From: Clostridium sp. OF03-18AA
GTDB taxonomy: Bacteria > Bacillota > Clostridia > Lachnospirales > Lachnospiraceae
Reading direction: 5' to 3'
Length of the DNA: 18,607 nt
Assembly (NCBI RefSeq): GCF_003478035.1
Contig: NZ_QUEP01000026.1
Location: forward strand, 1-18,607
Shown here: positions 8,201 through 15,162 of the stretch, piece after piece
How the letters are laid out: every line of letters starts with the position of its first letter
Position numbering within the stretch: the stretch's first letter is position 1
Notes under the pieces: generated by a model
Told to the model about the DNA's origin: nothing
What the model saw: the letters and a program-made list of their open reading frames with translations, nothing else
The model's database searches: none
Translations under genes and position numbers: made by a program

Positions 8201-9563
8201 CACCCACATATACGCCGCCGCCACCGCCGTCAGACGCACCCGCAGTGTTATCGGAAATGGTTCCGCCATGCATGGTGAATCTTGGCGGGTCGGTCTGATT
8301 CGTCGTGCCGACAAGGAACACACCGCCGCCGGAGCCGCTGCCTGCTTTATTACCGGTAATCTCTCCACCATACATGGTAAAGGACGAGCCGGTCTGATAG
8401 GCGCTGCCCTTTATACCGACCTGCACGCCGCCGGTGATCGTGCCGCTGTACAGTTCAAATTTGCCGCCGTTGACGGTCACTTCGCCTTGAACCCTGCCGC
8501 TGCCGATGCAGTCGGTCAGCGTCAGCGTCGCGCCGCTGCCGATGGTGATTTTGCCGTTGATCGTCTGCCCGTTCAGGCAGAGGTTGACCTTGCCTTTTGG
8601 CACAGTCCAGCTCCCCGACACAGACTGCGTCAGATAATAGTTGCCAGCAGAAACAGGCAGGGCATCGGTTTTTGTCCATTCTGTGCCAGCAGTGTCATGT
8701 TCGTGCCCGTTGACATCTCCATTCCCGCCGCAGACGCAGTGGGTATGATCGGCCTGCGGCAGCGCAAACGCAGCCAGCGCCGCCGCCTCTTTTCCAAGAC
8801 AGGCAGAGAAGTCTGCATTCTCCGCAGAGCAGATGGGACAGTCCAGATTCACCATCTCCTCACTGCATCGGTCGGTGCAGATACAGACGGTTTCCTCTGT
8901 GCCTTTGCAGGCAGAGAGATCTGCATCTTCCGCAGAACAGACCGGACAGTCGGGATTGATCGCCCCCTGCTTACAGTGGGTTTCGCAGCTGCACTCCGCC
9001 GGAGTATTCCCGGACACACCGGGAACAAGCCCACTGTCCTGGGAATTGCACTGCTCGCAGGTATACCCGCAGGGCGTCCCCTCTGTGGCCGGAATGTAGC
9101 CGCAGCTTTCGTCATGCTCGCCGCGTTCATGAGGACAGCTTAATTCTTTTGTGATACAGCCGCTTTCCTCACTGCATTCATGGGTACACTCGGTCGGCTG
9201 GGCCTCCTCTACTTCAGATGAGGTCGCCGTATTTTCTGATACGCTGCCTTCCAAAACAGGGTAACAGCTTTCGTCATGTTCATGGATACACTTCTTCACA
9301 GGGGTGTAGCAATCCTCAGTATCCCCCAGGGGATCTTCTCTGTCGGCTTCGCCGCCATTCACCTTATGCTCATGTTCACAGGCTGACCCTTCGGTTCCTT
9401 TCGTATATCCGCAGTCCTCTGTATGTTCCGGGTGATGCTCGCACAACCCCGTATGGACGGCGGACGCACCCGCTTCCACCGCAGATGCCGGAACTCCCGG
9501 CATCGTAAAAATCATTGCCGCCGCCAGTAAAAATGCGGCCGGCCGTTTCCATTTCCACATCAT
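5244..9563 (-). CDS. Giant secreted surface protein, N-terminal part (stops at in-frame TAG)
   Basis: I chose ATG 9563 because AGGAGG sits 9 nt upstream and the start lies 1 nt after the previous stop; GTG 9581 and ATG 9572 are alternatives. The first ~27 residues form a signal peptide (KRPAAFLLAAAMIFTMPGVP, then ASA). Residues ~38-288 are Cys/His-rich, with HDESC motifs and two ~33-residue repeats containing DCP.CSAE.AD.SAC.G. Residues ~310-560 are a parallel beta-helix with repeats such as FTMYGGEITGN. Three modules follow, each with a CxxC knuckle (TCKKC, PVCSVC, ICSIC) and beta-solenoid strands (TVTLLRDV). The last domain is an Ig-like fold cut by the stop after ISGLPVDKSY. If translation ends there, a 1439-residue protein without a wall anchor is secreted. 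Role inferred: adhesin or matrix protein. Confidence 0.85.
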   Translation of the reverse strand: MMWKWKRPAAFLLAAAMIFTMPGVPASAVEAGASAVHTGLCEHHPEHTEDCGYTKGTEGSACEHEHKVNGGEADREDPLGDTEDCYTPVKKCIHEHDESCYPVLEGSVSENTATSSEVEEAQPTECTHECSEESGCITKELSCPHERGEHDESCGYIPATEGTPCGYTCEQCNSQDSGLVPGVSGNTPAECSCETHCKQGAINPDCPVCSAEDADLSACKGTEETVCICTDRCSEEMVNLDCPICSAENADFSACLGKEAAALAAFALPQADHTHCVCGGNGDVNGHEHDTAGTEWTKTDALPVSAGNYYLTQSVSGSWTVPKGKVNLCLNGQTINGKITIGSGATLTLTDCIGSGRVQGEVTVNGGKFELYSGTITGGVQVGIKGSAYQTGSSFTMYGGEITGNKAGSGSGGGVFLVGTTNQTDPPRFTMHGGTISDNTAGASDGGGGGVYVGEKCSFTMDGGAITGNKATAGNGGGIYIHFNAGTVSISNATITGNKASATGNTSYGHGGGIYSERGVTVENVTITGNNSTFEGGGIYGKGAITLTDATVTDNSQYDVYYDGRESNTPELTISGSVKAGYYANEAWKLPILVSGALREDSVIRVGVREGINLGAIAEPASGVTLSAENFKADAAGCVTSLGDDGKVYLVPCTHEMDDTGYTCKKCHTQFDARVGDSAYYQTLTKAFDAARGNTVTLLRDVTLAGNCSSSYTYSATLDLNGKTVSSERYYISVGGGNKPRTLTVKDSGTGGGTQALDVTFYVSSNGTLAVGDSYTGKISRVELQAGGALERFGGEIGELVLRDAAIGSTSTGYGLKLWNGNTNACTIGKFTDNMTSKSLTVKDLLGTDYAKCELHGEKGGTWSSVDKSTKIAELTGYTAYKVQFPECVHQCADDSNPVCSVCHKNLYTKITAKSTDGTTKTAYFTEDSALEHGYAEAIQTLNGWSNEGCTEPTLTLLRDMYAFGTSMPLTGTLTLEGGTHTAKNVTVAENANVTFASGSYRGATIDGTATVKEGVTFADDATVTVNGTLNAKGGTFTGNVKFNGSSIANISGGNFTNDKLHGGVEFFNSSVTGTISGGTFVFADFYTTKVKLSGGTFKEIRSYSDHKLADLLAEGAAYYRTVDDQAVTNDRVNTLENVKVVSHTHNGGTDGKGICSICNKQMTASLTVGGKTSWYAAFATAIEAANAADGAKTITLYQNVDDTVYGKRTAYELTRGPVTLATGGKRVDGVDLIAKGISLTVTGSNGSFYVTVDGKDAELTVNDKDTKLAIVTAKNGGKLLLSNGTFSRVAVMNDGSSASLSGGSYGGITSDTGYVKPYALLAKGYAYKKTKDNQWLPNANSIPSEVTVEKAPFAVEKIYPNSDTNYTGNSAFATDGSITLTAVIAPETEGVTYYYWWELFDESKNDWTTTFRNVNSATHTGGQSKTLTISGLPVDKSY

Positions 9564-9564
9564 T

Positions 9565-9939
9565 TTATTCATCCTCCTCACGCGGTTCGTTCCTTCTCGT
9601 TGTTTTCTGAAGCAGCTGGGATACCGCCTCCCGCAGCTGATATTCTGTCACAGGCTTTACCAAAAAGGTGTCCGCCTGCAGCCTGCGGCTTTGGGGTTCA
9701 AATTCTGCCTGATCGCTGATCCAAAGGAGCGGGACATCCTTGCTGTACCCTCGTATGCTCATGCAGAAATTCATCCCCCTGGCTCCGTCCTCCATGACCA
9801 CCACAGCATCATAAGGTCCATCCCGCTGCATGGCATAGGTACAAAACACACCATTATCAAAGCGGTCTACTTTGCCCAGCTTCATCAGCAAAGCGGTTTC
9901 TTTTTCTTTCTGGCTATAACTGCACAGCGCAATTCGCAT
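9565..9939 (-). CDS. Small receiver-like protein lacking the phospho-acceptor Asp (second of pair)
   Basis: This is a 124-residue stand-alone protein with the size and strand pattern of a CheY-like receiver. It has beta-1 MRIALCS, a central YDAVVVMEDGARG strand, VPLLWISD and a C-terminal FLVKPVTEYQLREAV, with the usual Lys-Pro. The acidic pair after beta-1 is missing, and the expected Asp at the end of beta-3 is Met49/Glu50, so normal phosphorylation is unlikely. There is no output domain. It resembles the upstream gene (MRIALCS against MKIALCT; VVVMEDGARG against VVIAMTGAKG), which suggests a tandem duplication. GGAGG lies 8 nt before the start. It overlaps the upstream gene by 26 nt, and its TAA is 1 nt before the giant gene's ATG, which implies coupled translation. 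Confidence 0.8.
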   Translation of the reverse strand: MRIALCSYSQKEKETALLMKLGKVDRFDNGVFCTYAMQRDGPYDAVVVMEDGARGMNFCMSIRGYSKDVPLLWISDQAEFEPQSRRLQADTFLVKPVTEYQLREAVSQLLQKTTRRNEPREEDE

Positions 9940-10303
9940 TTTCGCACCTCCATTTTGTGATGGGTTTTATCGCCTCATATAGCTCCTGATCGGAGCAGTC
10001 TGCCGAAAGAAACACAGGGATACGCAGGTGATATGCGATCAGGGCGAAGTTTTTATCATCGCTCCACCAGACAAGCGGTGTTTCCGGTGCCAGCCGCTTC
10101 GCCTGTATGGCCGCCTCCAGTCCCTTTGCTCCGGTCATGGCGATGACAACCGCATGGTAGCGGCTCCGCCGCAGCGCCTGGGCAAGCTGGTTCTCATTCC
10201 ACAATTCGTCAATCGCAAGCTGCCCATCCCCATCAAAAAGGGAGCGCAGCCTGCTTTCAAACCATTCCACATTTCTCTGCTCCGTACAAAGTGCGATTTT
10301 CAT
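9914..10303 (-). CDS. Small receiver-like protein lacking the phospho-acceptor Asp (first of pair)
   Basis: This 129-residue protein is the first gene of the minus-strand operon, with an AAAGGAGG site 6 nt before ATG 10303. The alpha/beta layout resembles a response-regulator receiver: MKIALCT, YHAVVIAMTGAKGLEAAIQAKR, ETPLVWWSDD and a final helix. The beta-1 acidic pair is absent, the phospho-acceptor region reads VVIAMTG (Ala55/Met56) with a shortened loop, and the usual Lys is also lost (PVFLSADCSD). A protein-contact or scaffolding role is inferred, not shown. It ends in TAG, so that codon is a normal stop here. Its position between a LytTR two-component operon and the giant surface gene suggests a link to one or both. 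Confidence 0.78.
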   Translation of the reverse strand: MKIALCTEQRNVEWFESRLRSLFDGDGQLAIDELWNENQLAQALRRSRYHAVVIAMTGAKGLEAAIQAKRLAPETPLVWWSDDKNFALIAYHLRIPVFLSADCSDQELYEAIKPITKWRCENANCAVQL

Positions 10304-10323
10304 GCTGAGCCTCCTTTCCTAAA

Positions 10324-10360
10324 AATAAAAAAACCAGACCTTCTCATCGGAAAGTCTGGT
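10324..10360 (-). terminator. Leader terminator/attenuator of the minus-strand operon
   Basis: On the minus strand ACCAGACTTTC (10360-10350) pairs with the complement at 10343-10333 in an 11-bp stem with one wobble. The complement of 10324-10332 gives a T-run. It lies between the likely promoter and the first gene (10303), with no minus-strand gene upstream, so it looks like a conditional terminator rather than a gene end. Confidence 0.7.
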
Positions 10361-10387
10361 AGTATAATTAGGATAGCATCTTGTCAA
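10361..10387 (-). promoter_or_regulatory. Candidate promoter of the receiver-like/giant-protein operon
   Basis: TTGACA (10387-10382) and TATACT (10366-10361) on the minus strand are separated by 15 nt, shorter than the usual 17. Transcription would begin inside or at the foot of the leader hairpin, so the exact start is uncertain. The direct repeats at 10407-10440 lie upstream. Confidence 0.45.
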
Positions 10388-10406
10388 GGGAAATGCAACC
10401 GACTTT

Positions 10407-10446
10407 GTTTAAGACGCAGGTTTCCTGTTTAAGACGCAAGTTTTTT
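10407..10446 (+). promoter_or_regulatory. Tandem direct repeats, candidate LytTR binding sites
   Basis: GTTTAAGACGCA occurs at 10407-10418 and again, identical, at 10427-10438, a 20-bp period or about two helical turns. LytTR regulators (AgrA, VirR, ComE) bind paired direct repeats with this kind of spacing. The second repeat ends where a -35 box for the plus-strand promoter would be, and that box is poor. The adjacent gene encodes a LytTR protein. Confidence 0.6.
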
Positions 10447-10467
10447 CCTGCGGTTTTATGTTATACT
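10439..10467 (+). promoter_or_regulatory. Candidate promoter of the regulator-kinase operon
   Basis: The -10 is TATACT (10462-10467). The matching -35 position (10439-10444) is only a T-run, as expected of an activator-dependent promoter with the repeats just upstream. It lies ~34 nt before ATG 10501. Confidence 0.55.
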
Positions 10468-10500
10468 AATATTGGATTATTGTGCAAAGGAGATGGCACG

Positions 10501-11229
10501 ATGCAGATTGCGATTGTGGATGACAGAGCAGAGGACAGAGAAGAACTGTCTGTCTGCCTGGAAAATTATATGAAAAAGCATCAGCTGGACTATACGCTGA
10601 CAGAATTTGAGGACGGAGAGAATTTTTTGAAAGCTGCCGCCCAGGTCAATTTTCAACTTGTCTTTATGGACATCTATATGGAGAACATGGATGGAATGGA
10701 GGCCGCCAGAAGGCTGCGCCAAAAAAACAGGCTTTGTAAGATCGTTTTTCTGACCATTACAGAAGATTATGCCCGGATGGGGTACAGCCTGTCCGCCAGC
10801 TATTATCTGCTGAAGCCGCTTTCGCTCCATCAGGCAGATTTTGAAGAAGCGATGGAGCTGTGCCAGCTAAAACCACCCTATGAAGTGATGACACTTTCGG
10901 TTATGGCTGATCGTCAAAAGCTGGAACTTCCCACTGAGAAGATTCTATACATAGATTATCAAAACCGTATGACACGGATTCATACGGCGGAACGCGTGAT
11001 ACCGGTAAGCGGAGGTTTTCAGGAAGTCACTGCCGCATTGCAGAAGGACAAGCGTTTTTTGCCCTGCTACCGGGGCGTTCTAATCAACATGGATTATATC
11101 AGCCATGTTGACAGCCAGGCCTTCCGTTTGATAAACGGGGAGGAACTTCCGATTGCCCTCCGCAATGGAAAACAGCTGCGGGAAACCTACCGTCAATATG
11201 TTTTCTCTGGAATGGGGGGTATCGTATGA
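10501..11229 (+). CDS. LytTR-family response regulator
   Basis: This 242-residue protein has an N-terminal receiver (~1-120) with the acidic pair Asp7/Asp8, phospho-acceptor Asp57 in VFMDIYMENMDG, the switch Thr in FLTIT and Lys105 in YLLKPL. A C-terminal LytTR DNA-binding domain (~135-238) includes KLELPTEKILYIDYQN and FLPCYRGVLINMDYI. It belongs to the AgrA/VirR type that activates surface and signalling genes. ATG 10501 is chosen because AAAGGAG precedes it and MQIAIVDD is the standard beta-1; in-frame upstream codons have no such support. Its stop overlaps the next start by 4 nt (ATGA). It is probably phosphorylated by the kinase at 13261 and is the best candidate to bind the repeats at 10407. 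Confidence 0.92.
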   Translation: MQIAIVDDRAEDREELSVCLENYMKKHQLDYTLTEFEDGENFLKAAAQVNFQLVFMDIYMENMDGMEAARRLRQKNRLCKIVFLTITEDYARMGYSLSASYYLLKPLSLHQADFEEAMELCQLKPPYEVMTLSVMADRQKLELPTEKILYIDYQNRMTRIHTAERVIPVSGGFQEVTAALQKDKRFLPCYRGVLINMDYISHVDSQAFRLINGEELPIALRNGKQLRETYRQYVFSGMGGIV

Positions 11230-13259
11230 GAATAAAGGAAATACACAGGCGTATTCTGGGGGGCTGTCTGGTCTGCCTCCTCTGCTTCACCGGCAGTATC
11301 CCCGCATTTGCCGCTGAAACTGCAACCCCAGCCAATGCCGATGAAAGAAGGGAGAATCCGCCGGGGTTAGAAAGCAAGGCTCCGGGGACACTGGATAGTA
11401 AAACCCCGGAAGCATCAGAAGAAGCATCCCTCGTCCTTGTCACAGAAATACAAAATGAAGGTAAACTGCTCTCCCTGCCGGCTTTCACCTTGCCCCTTAG
11501 AACCACACCGTCTGATGATGACCTGGAGGAAATTTATCAGCTGGCCCTTCAGTATCAAACCGTCTGCGCCACTGTAACAGTAGGTGAAGAAATCCGGCAG
11601 GAAACATTTCCTGTCGTATGGGATTTTTCGGCCATTGACCAGACCACTCCAGGCGAATATACCGCAGCAGGCCGGATTGAACTGCCGGAGGGGTATGCCT
11701 TTGGTGAAGCTGTCTTGCAGGAGCTTCAGATTTCCGTCCGGGTGGAAGAAATGCCGCCTGCTGTCATCACTTCCATAGAGCAATGGTATCCTTATACGGA
11801 CGCGTTTGCGGTTCAACAGGGCAGCGAAACCGAAACACTGGAAAATTTGTTTGCCTTTTCCCCTTACTATCTGGAATGCTATGCGGAAAATGGAACCAGC
11901 TACACCGCTGTGGTGGAATGGGACTTTTCCGGTATTGATCTGAATACTGTGGGACTGTACTATGCAACAGGAAGGCTGACCGCACCAGCAAATACTGCGT
12001 TTGCAGAGGGAATTGCTTTCCCTGAAATCTCAATTCCTGTTTCTGTTCAGGCCCCGGGCAGCCCGGACATTAACTGCTTTCTGGCCGCCAGAGGAAGCCT
12101 TTATTTTCCCTGGGTCACACCGCCAGGGGAACTGGATGAGATCAGCGTATGGCTGTCCGAAAATAACGGTTCATGGAACCGTCTGGAAAGTGGCGTTTAT
12201 GTGGGTCAGGAAATGCTCTCGATTGCCACTCGTCTGCTGGCACCGGGCAGCAGTTACCGCCTTCAGGTTGATTATGACGGCGGACAGACCGGCATCCTGT
12301 CCTTTACCTACGCAGATGAAATTGTCCTTGAAGGGTATCACGATGGCGACCGGGATGGAGGGGATGCAGGCGGAAATCCACCCGATACCATCATTCAGCC
12401 GCCTCCTGAAGATACCGACGATCAGGATGACGGTTTCTCAGACAGGCCCTCCACAAAGCCTCCAAAACCGCCTGTAACAAATGACGGTGGAATGGATTCC
12501 GATGATTCCATAGATATAGATAAAGACGATTTCCCATCGAAACAGGCAAACGGTGATACAGAGGAAGATACCGCTTTGCAGCCGCCCCCTGAAGTGCAGA
12601 CGATTGCCGGCACTTCAGAGCTTACCGTACCCGATCCTGCCTGGAAGCTTTCGGAAAACAGGAAAGAGCCGGTGCAAAGCGCTATGACCGTTCCCCAGGA
12701 AGTCGCAGATTCCCAAAACTCTGCTTTTTCAGAGTTCTTCGATGAAACCACTGACCGGATTTCCGGCACGCGCTTTTTGATGATGCTGCAAACAGGGGCG
12801 CAAAGAGCCGTCTTTTCCAAACAGGGAATCACCATCAGCATACCCAAAGACGCCTTGCCAGAGGGCATCCAAAACGAAGATCAGATTGAAGTCATCATCC
12901 AAAAGGATACGGACGGCGGTTTTTCTTTTTCGTTTTCCATCAATGGAACTGCGCTAAACTCCCTGCCAGATGTTTCTGTCATGCTGCCCTATCCAAATGA
13001 CCCGGCAGCCGGCACATTGTTCCTTTGTGATGAAAACGGCGTGGAAGTTCCCATGACCGGCTATGACGATACGGCGAAAGCCGCTTCCTTTCAGATCAGC
13101 CATACAGGGGCATACACCATTGTGGGAAAGGAAGATACCGCTTCCCTGGCACAGACTGCCGACACAGAGCACAGCTGGTCGTCCATATTCTTTTTCATTC
13201 CGGCCTGTCTGGTTCTTCTGTCTGCCGGTGTGTTTTTCCTAAGGAGGAGGCGAAAATAA
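11226..13259 (+). CDS. Membrane-anchored surface protein with Ig-like repeats, between regulator and kinase
   Basis: The 677-residue protein starts with a signal peptide (RRILGGCLVCLLCFTGSIPA, cut near AFA-AET). Two related beta modules follow (~100-170 and ~200-275), each with a VVWDFSAID- or VVEWDFSGID-like strand and a later YTAAGR or YYATGR strand. A third beta region, an Asp/Pro-rich linker (~370-457) and a C-terminal beta domain (~510-635; ITISIPKDALPEG, VSVMLPYPND, GAYTIVGK) come next. A transmembrane helix and RRRRK tail (~650-677) end it. LAQTAD before the helix is at best a degenerate sortase signal. No enzyme motif is seen. Its place between a regulator and a kinase gene suggests a role in sensing or an accessory surface role. 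A 4-nt overlap upstream and a 1-nt gap downstream indicate one transcript. Confidence 0.82.
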   Translation: MRIKEIHRRILGGCLVCLLCFTGSIPAFAAETATPANADERRENPPGLESKAPGTLDSKTPEASEEASLVLVTEIQNEGKLLSLPAFTLPLRTTPSDDDLEEIYQLALQYQTVCATVTVGEEIRQETFPVVWDFSAIDQTTPGEYTAAGRIELPEGYAFGEAVLQELQISVRVEEMPPAVITSIEQWYPYTDAFAVQQGSETETLENLFAFSPYYLECYAENGTSYTAVVEWDFSGIDLNTVGLYYATGRLTAPANTAFAEGIAFPEISIPVSVQAPGSPDINCFLAARGSLYFPWVTPPGELDEISVWLSENNGSWNRLESGVYVGQEMLSIATRLLAPGSSYRLQVDYDGGQTGILSFTYADEIVLEGYHDGDRDGGDAGGNPPDTIIQPPPEDTDDQDDGFSDRPSTKPPKPPVTNDGGMDSDDSIDIDKDDFPSKQANGDTEEDTALQPPPEVQTIAGTSELTVPDPAWKLSENRKEPVQSAMTVPQEVADSQNSAFSEFFDETTDRISGTRFLMMLQTGAQRAVFSKQGITISIPKDALPEGIQNEDQIEVIIQKDTDGGFSFSFSINGTALNSLPDVSVMLPYPNDPAAGTLFLCDENGVEVPMTGYDDTAKAASFQISHTGAYTIVGKEDTASLAQTADTEHSWSSIFFFIPACLVLLSAGVFFLRRRRK

Positions 13260-13260
13260 G

Positions 13261-15162
13261 ATGGTATCTTCTGTGGTAAAAAAATATGCTGCCTTATGTA
13301 TGGTCTGCCTGTGCTCATCCCTGTTTTTTCTTGGCCTGTATCAGTTCAATAATAAATATAGCCAGAACACAACCCAAGCGGCAAATGGGATTCTGGCGCT
13401 TTCTGAGGAAGAACTTCAAAAGTCACCGGTGCGCTTTCTGGTATCCGGCTGGGCATTTTATCCTGACGCGCTTTTGACCCCGGAAGAAATACAAGATGAA
13501 AGCCATTATATGCGCTACCTTTCCATTGGAGAGCAGACCAATTTCTCCAGCCCTGCAAACCCTTCTCCCTATGGCTGCGGGACTTACAAGATGACATTCT
13601 TCCTGCCGGAACGGAAGGAAACATATGCGCTGGAAATCCCGGAAGTGTTTTCTGCTTACAGCCTTTATCTGGATCATGACCTGATCCTGCAAATGGGGGA
13701 ACCTGCACAGGGGACACCATTGGTTCAAAACCGCATGGTCACTTTTCATGGCGGAAAACCGGTCACACTCACCATAGCGGTCAGCAACTATGACCACTTT
13801 TACGGAGGGATTGTTTATCCGCCTGCTTTCGGAACGATGCTGGCGGTCAATACAACCAGAGGAATCCGGTTTGCATTCTGCCTGTTTGGCTGTACAGTTA
13901 CCTTTGTCTGTGCGCTGCTTTCCTTTTATTTCAGCCACCGGATGAAACAGAAAAATACATTCCTGTTCGGACTGATCTGCCTTGCCATGTGCGGCCTGTC
14001 ATCCTATCCTGTGCTTCATATGCTGGCTGCGGTTCCCGTATTCCCCTGGTACACGATGGAACTGTTCTGTATCTATCTGGTTACCTGGCTGATCGTAGTT
14101 CTGCAAAACCGGATATGCAGGCCGGGCTTCCTGCCTGCGGCTATCAGTAATGGGGTGGGCGCTGCCTTCCTGGTATATGCGTTTTTGTATGGCATGATGG
14201 CTTCCCATCTCTCCCTTGGAGCTATTCGTTTCTTCTCTGCATCGGTCTTTTGTTATAAGGCGGCATCTGCGCTCTATCTGCTTATCATCGCTGTGCTTGC
14301 CATTCACAGAGGAGAAAAACGGAGCAGGCCGATCTTCTATGCTGCGGCAGCCGCAACCTGCGCCTTTATATGGGATCGCCTTCTGCCGGTTTATGAGCCG
14401 GTTATCGGCGGTTGGTTTTTGGAATGGGGCAGCTTTTTTATAGCAGCCGCCATCGGTTATTCCCTCTGGCGCGATGTGATAGAAGGATATGGAAACAGCC
14501 TGATTTTTCAGGAAGAACGCAAGCAGGTCATCCGTCAGCTTTCTATGCAGACCGAATACAGCCGTCAGGTTTCAGAGGCAGCGGCAGAAAACAGAAGGCT
14601 GATCCACGACATCAAACACCATCTGCGTACCATAGACCGCATGGCCTCTGAACATGGGCAGACAGAGATCTGCTCCTTCCTGTTACAGGTTGAGGAACAG
14701 GTTGCGGCAACATCGGGTCACTCCCATGTTGCGTTCTGCAAAAATCCCGTCGTAAATGCGCTGATTGAATACTACTACGGCATGGCGCAGACACAAGGGA
14801 CAGAATTTCAGGTGCGGCTCGATCTTCCCGATCAGATGCCGCTTACCGATGTGGAACTGTGTACGGTGCTGGGCAATCTTTTGGACAATGCCGTTGAGGC
14901 GTGCAGCCGCCAAAAGCAAGGGGTGCGCCGTGTTTTCATTGCAGGCGAAACCAGAGGCAATATGTACTTTTTGAAGATTGAAAACACTTACGACGGTCTG
15001 GCCCTGCAGGAGGGAAAAACATTCCTCTCCCGAAAGGGTACATCTGCTGATCATGGAATCGGGCTTTCCTCTGTCCGAAAAATCATTGAAAGCCATGGCG
15101 GTGATCTCGATCTTGTTCCCGGTGAGGAATCCTTTCTTGCTGGAATTACAATACAGATGTAA
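13261..15162 (+). CDS. 7TM sensor histidine kinase, GHKL type with extracellular beta domain
   Basis: In 633 residues there is one N-terminal membrane helix (~10-28), an extracellular beta-rich domain (~35-195; YGCGTYKMTFFLPE, ALEIPEVFSAYSLYLD), and about seven membrane helices (~199-415). A coiled linker and a kinase core follow. This order matches 7TMR-DISM sensor kinases. The kinase half has His449 in LIHDIKHHL (the GHKL/AgrC-type phospho-acceptor), an N box VLGNLLDNAVEAC (Asn539, Asn543) and a G box DHGIGLSSV (~597-605). It should autophosphorylate and pass phosphate to the LytTR regulator two genes upstream. ATG 13261 follows GGAGGAGG at normal spacing. The ligand is unknown; carbohydrate-like or wall-derived ligands are only a guess from the domain type. 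Confidence 0.9.
   Translation: MVSSVVKKYAALCMVCLCSSLFFLGLYQFNNKYSQNTTQAANGILALSEEELQKSPVRFLVSGWAFYPDALLTPEEIQDESHYMRYLSIGEQTNFSSPANPSPYGCGTYKMTFFLPERKETYALEIPEVFSAYSLYLDHDLILQMGEPAQGTPLVQNRMVTFHGGKPVTLTIAVSNYDHFYGGIVYPPAFGTMLAVNTTRGIRFAFCLFGCTVTFVCALLSFYFSHRMKQKNTFLFGLICLAMCGLSSYPVLHMLAAVPVFPWYTMELFCIYLVTWLIVVLQNRICRPGFLPAAISNGVGAAFLVYAFLYGMMASHLSLGAIRFFSASVFCYKAASALYLLIIAVLAIHRGEKRSRPIFYAAAAATCAFIWDRLLPVYEPVIGGWFLEWGSFFIAAAIGYSLWRDVIEGYGNSLIFQEERKQVIRQLSMQTEYSRQVSEAAAENRRLIHDIKHHLRTIDRMASEHGQTEICSFLLQVEEQVAATSGHSHVAFCKNPVVNALIEYYYGMAQTQGTEFQVRLDLPDQMPLTDVELCTVLGNLLDNAVEACSRQKQGVRRVFIAGETRGNMYFLKIENTYDGLALQEGKTFLSRKGTSADHGIGLSSVRKIIESHGGDLDLVPGEESFLAGITIQM

Noticed and set aside
7893..9143. 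Plus-strand frame of 416 codons opposite the beta-helix and Cys-rich region
   Set aside because: Its reading is the antisense of strongly patterned repeats (signal peptide, CxxC, GGG turns) and it lacks start signals. High G+C explains the open frame.
13130..13259. LPXTG-type sortase signal at the C-terminus of the 677-residue protein
   Set aside because: A helix and RRRRK tail are present but the motif reads LAQTAD, too far from LPXTG to claim; a plain membrane anchor is enough.
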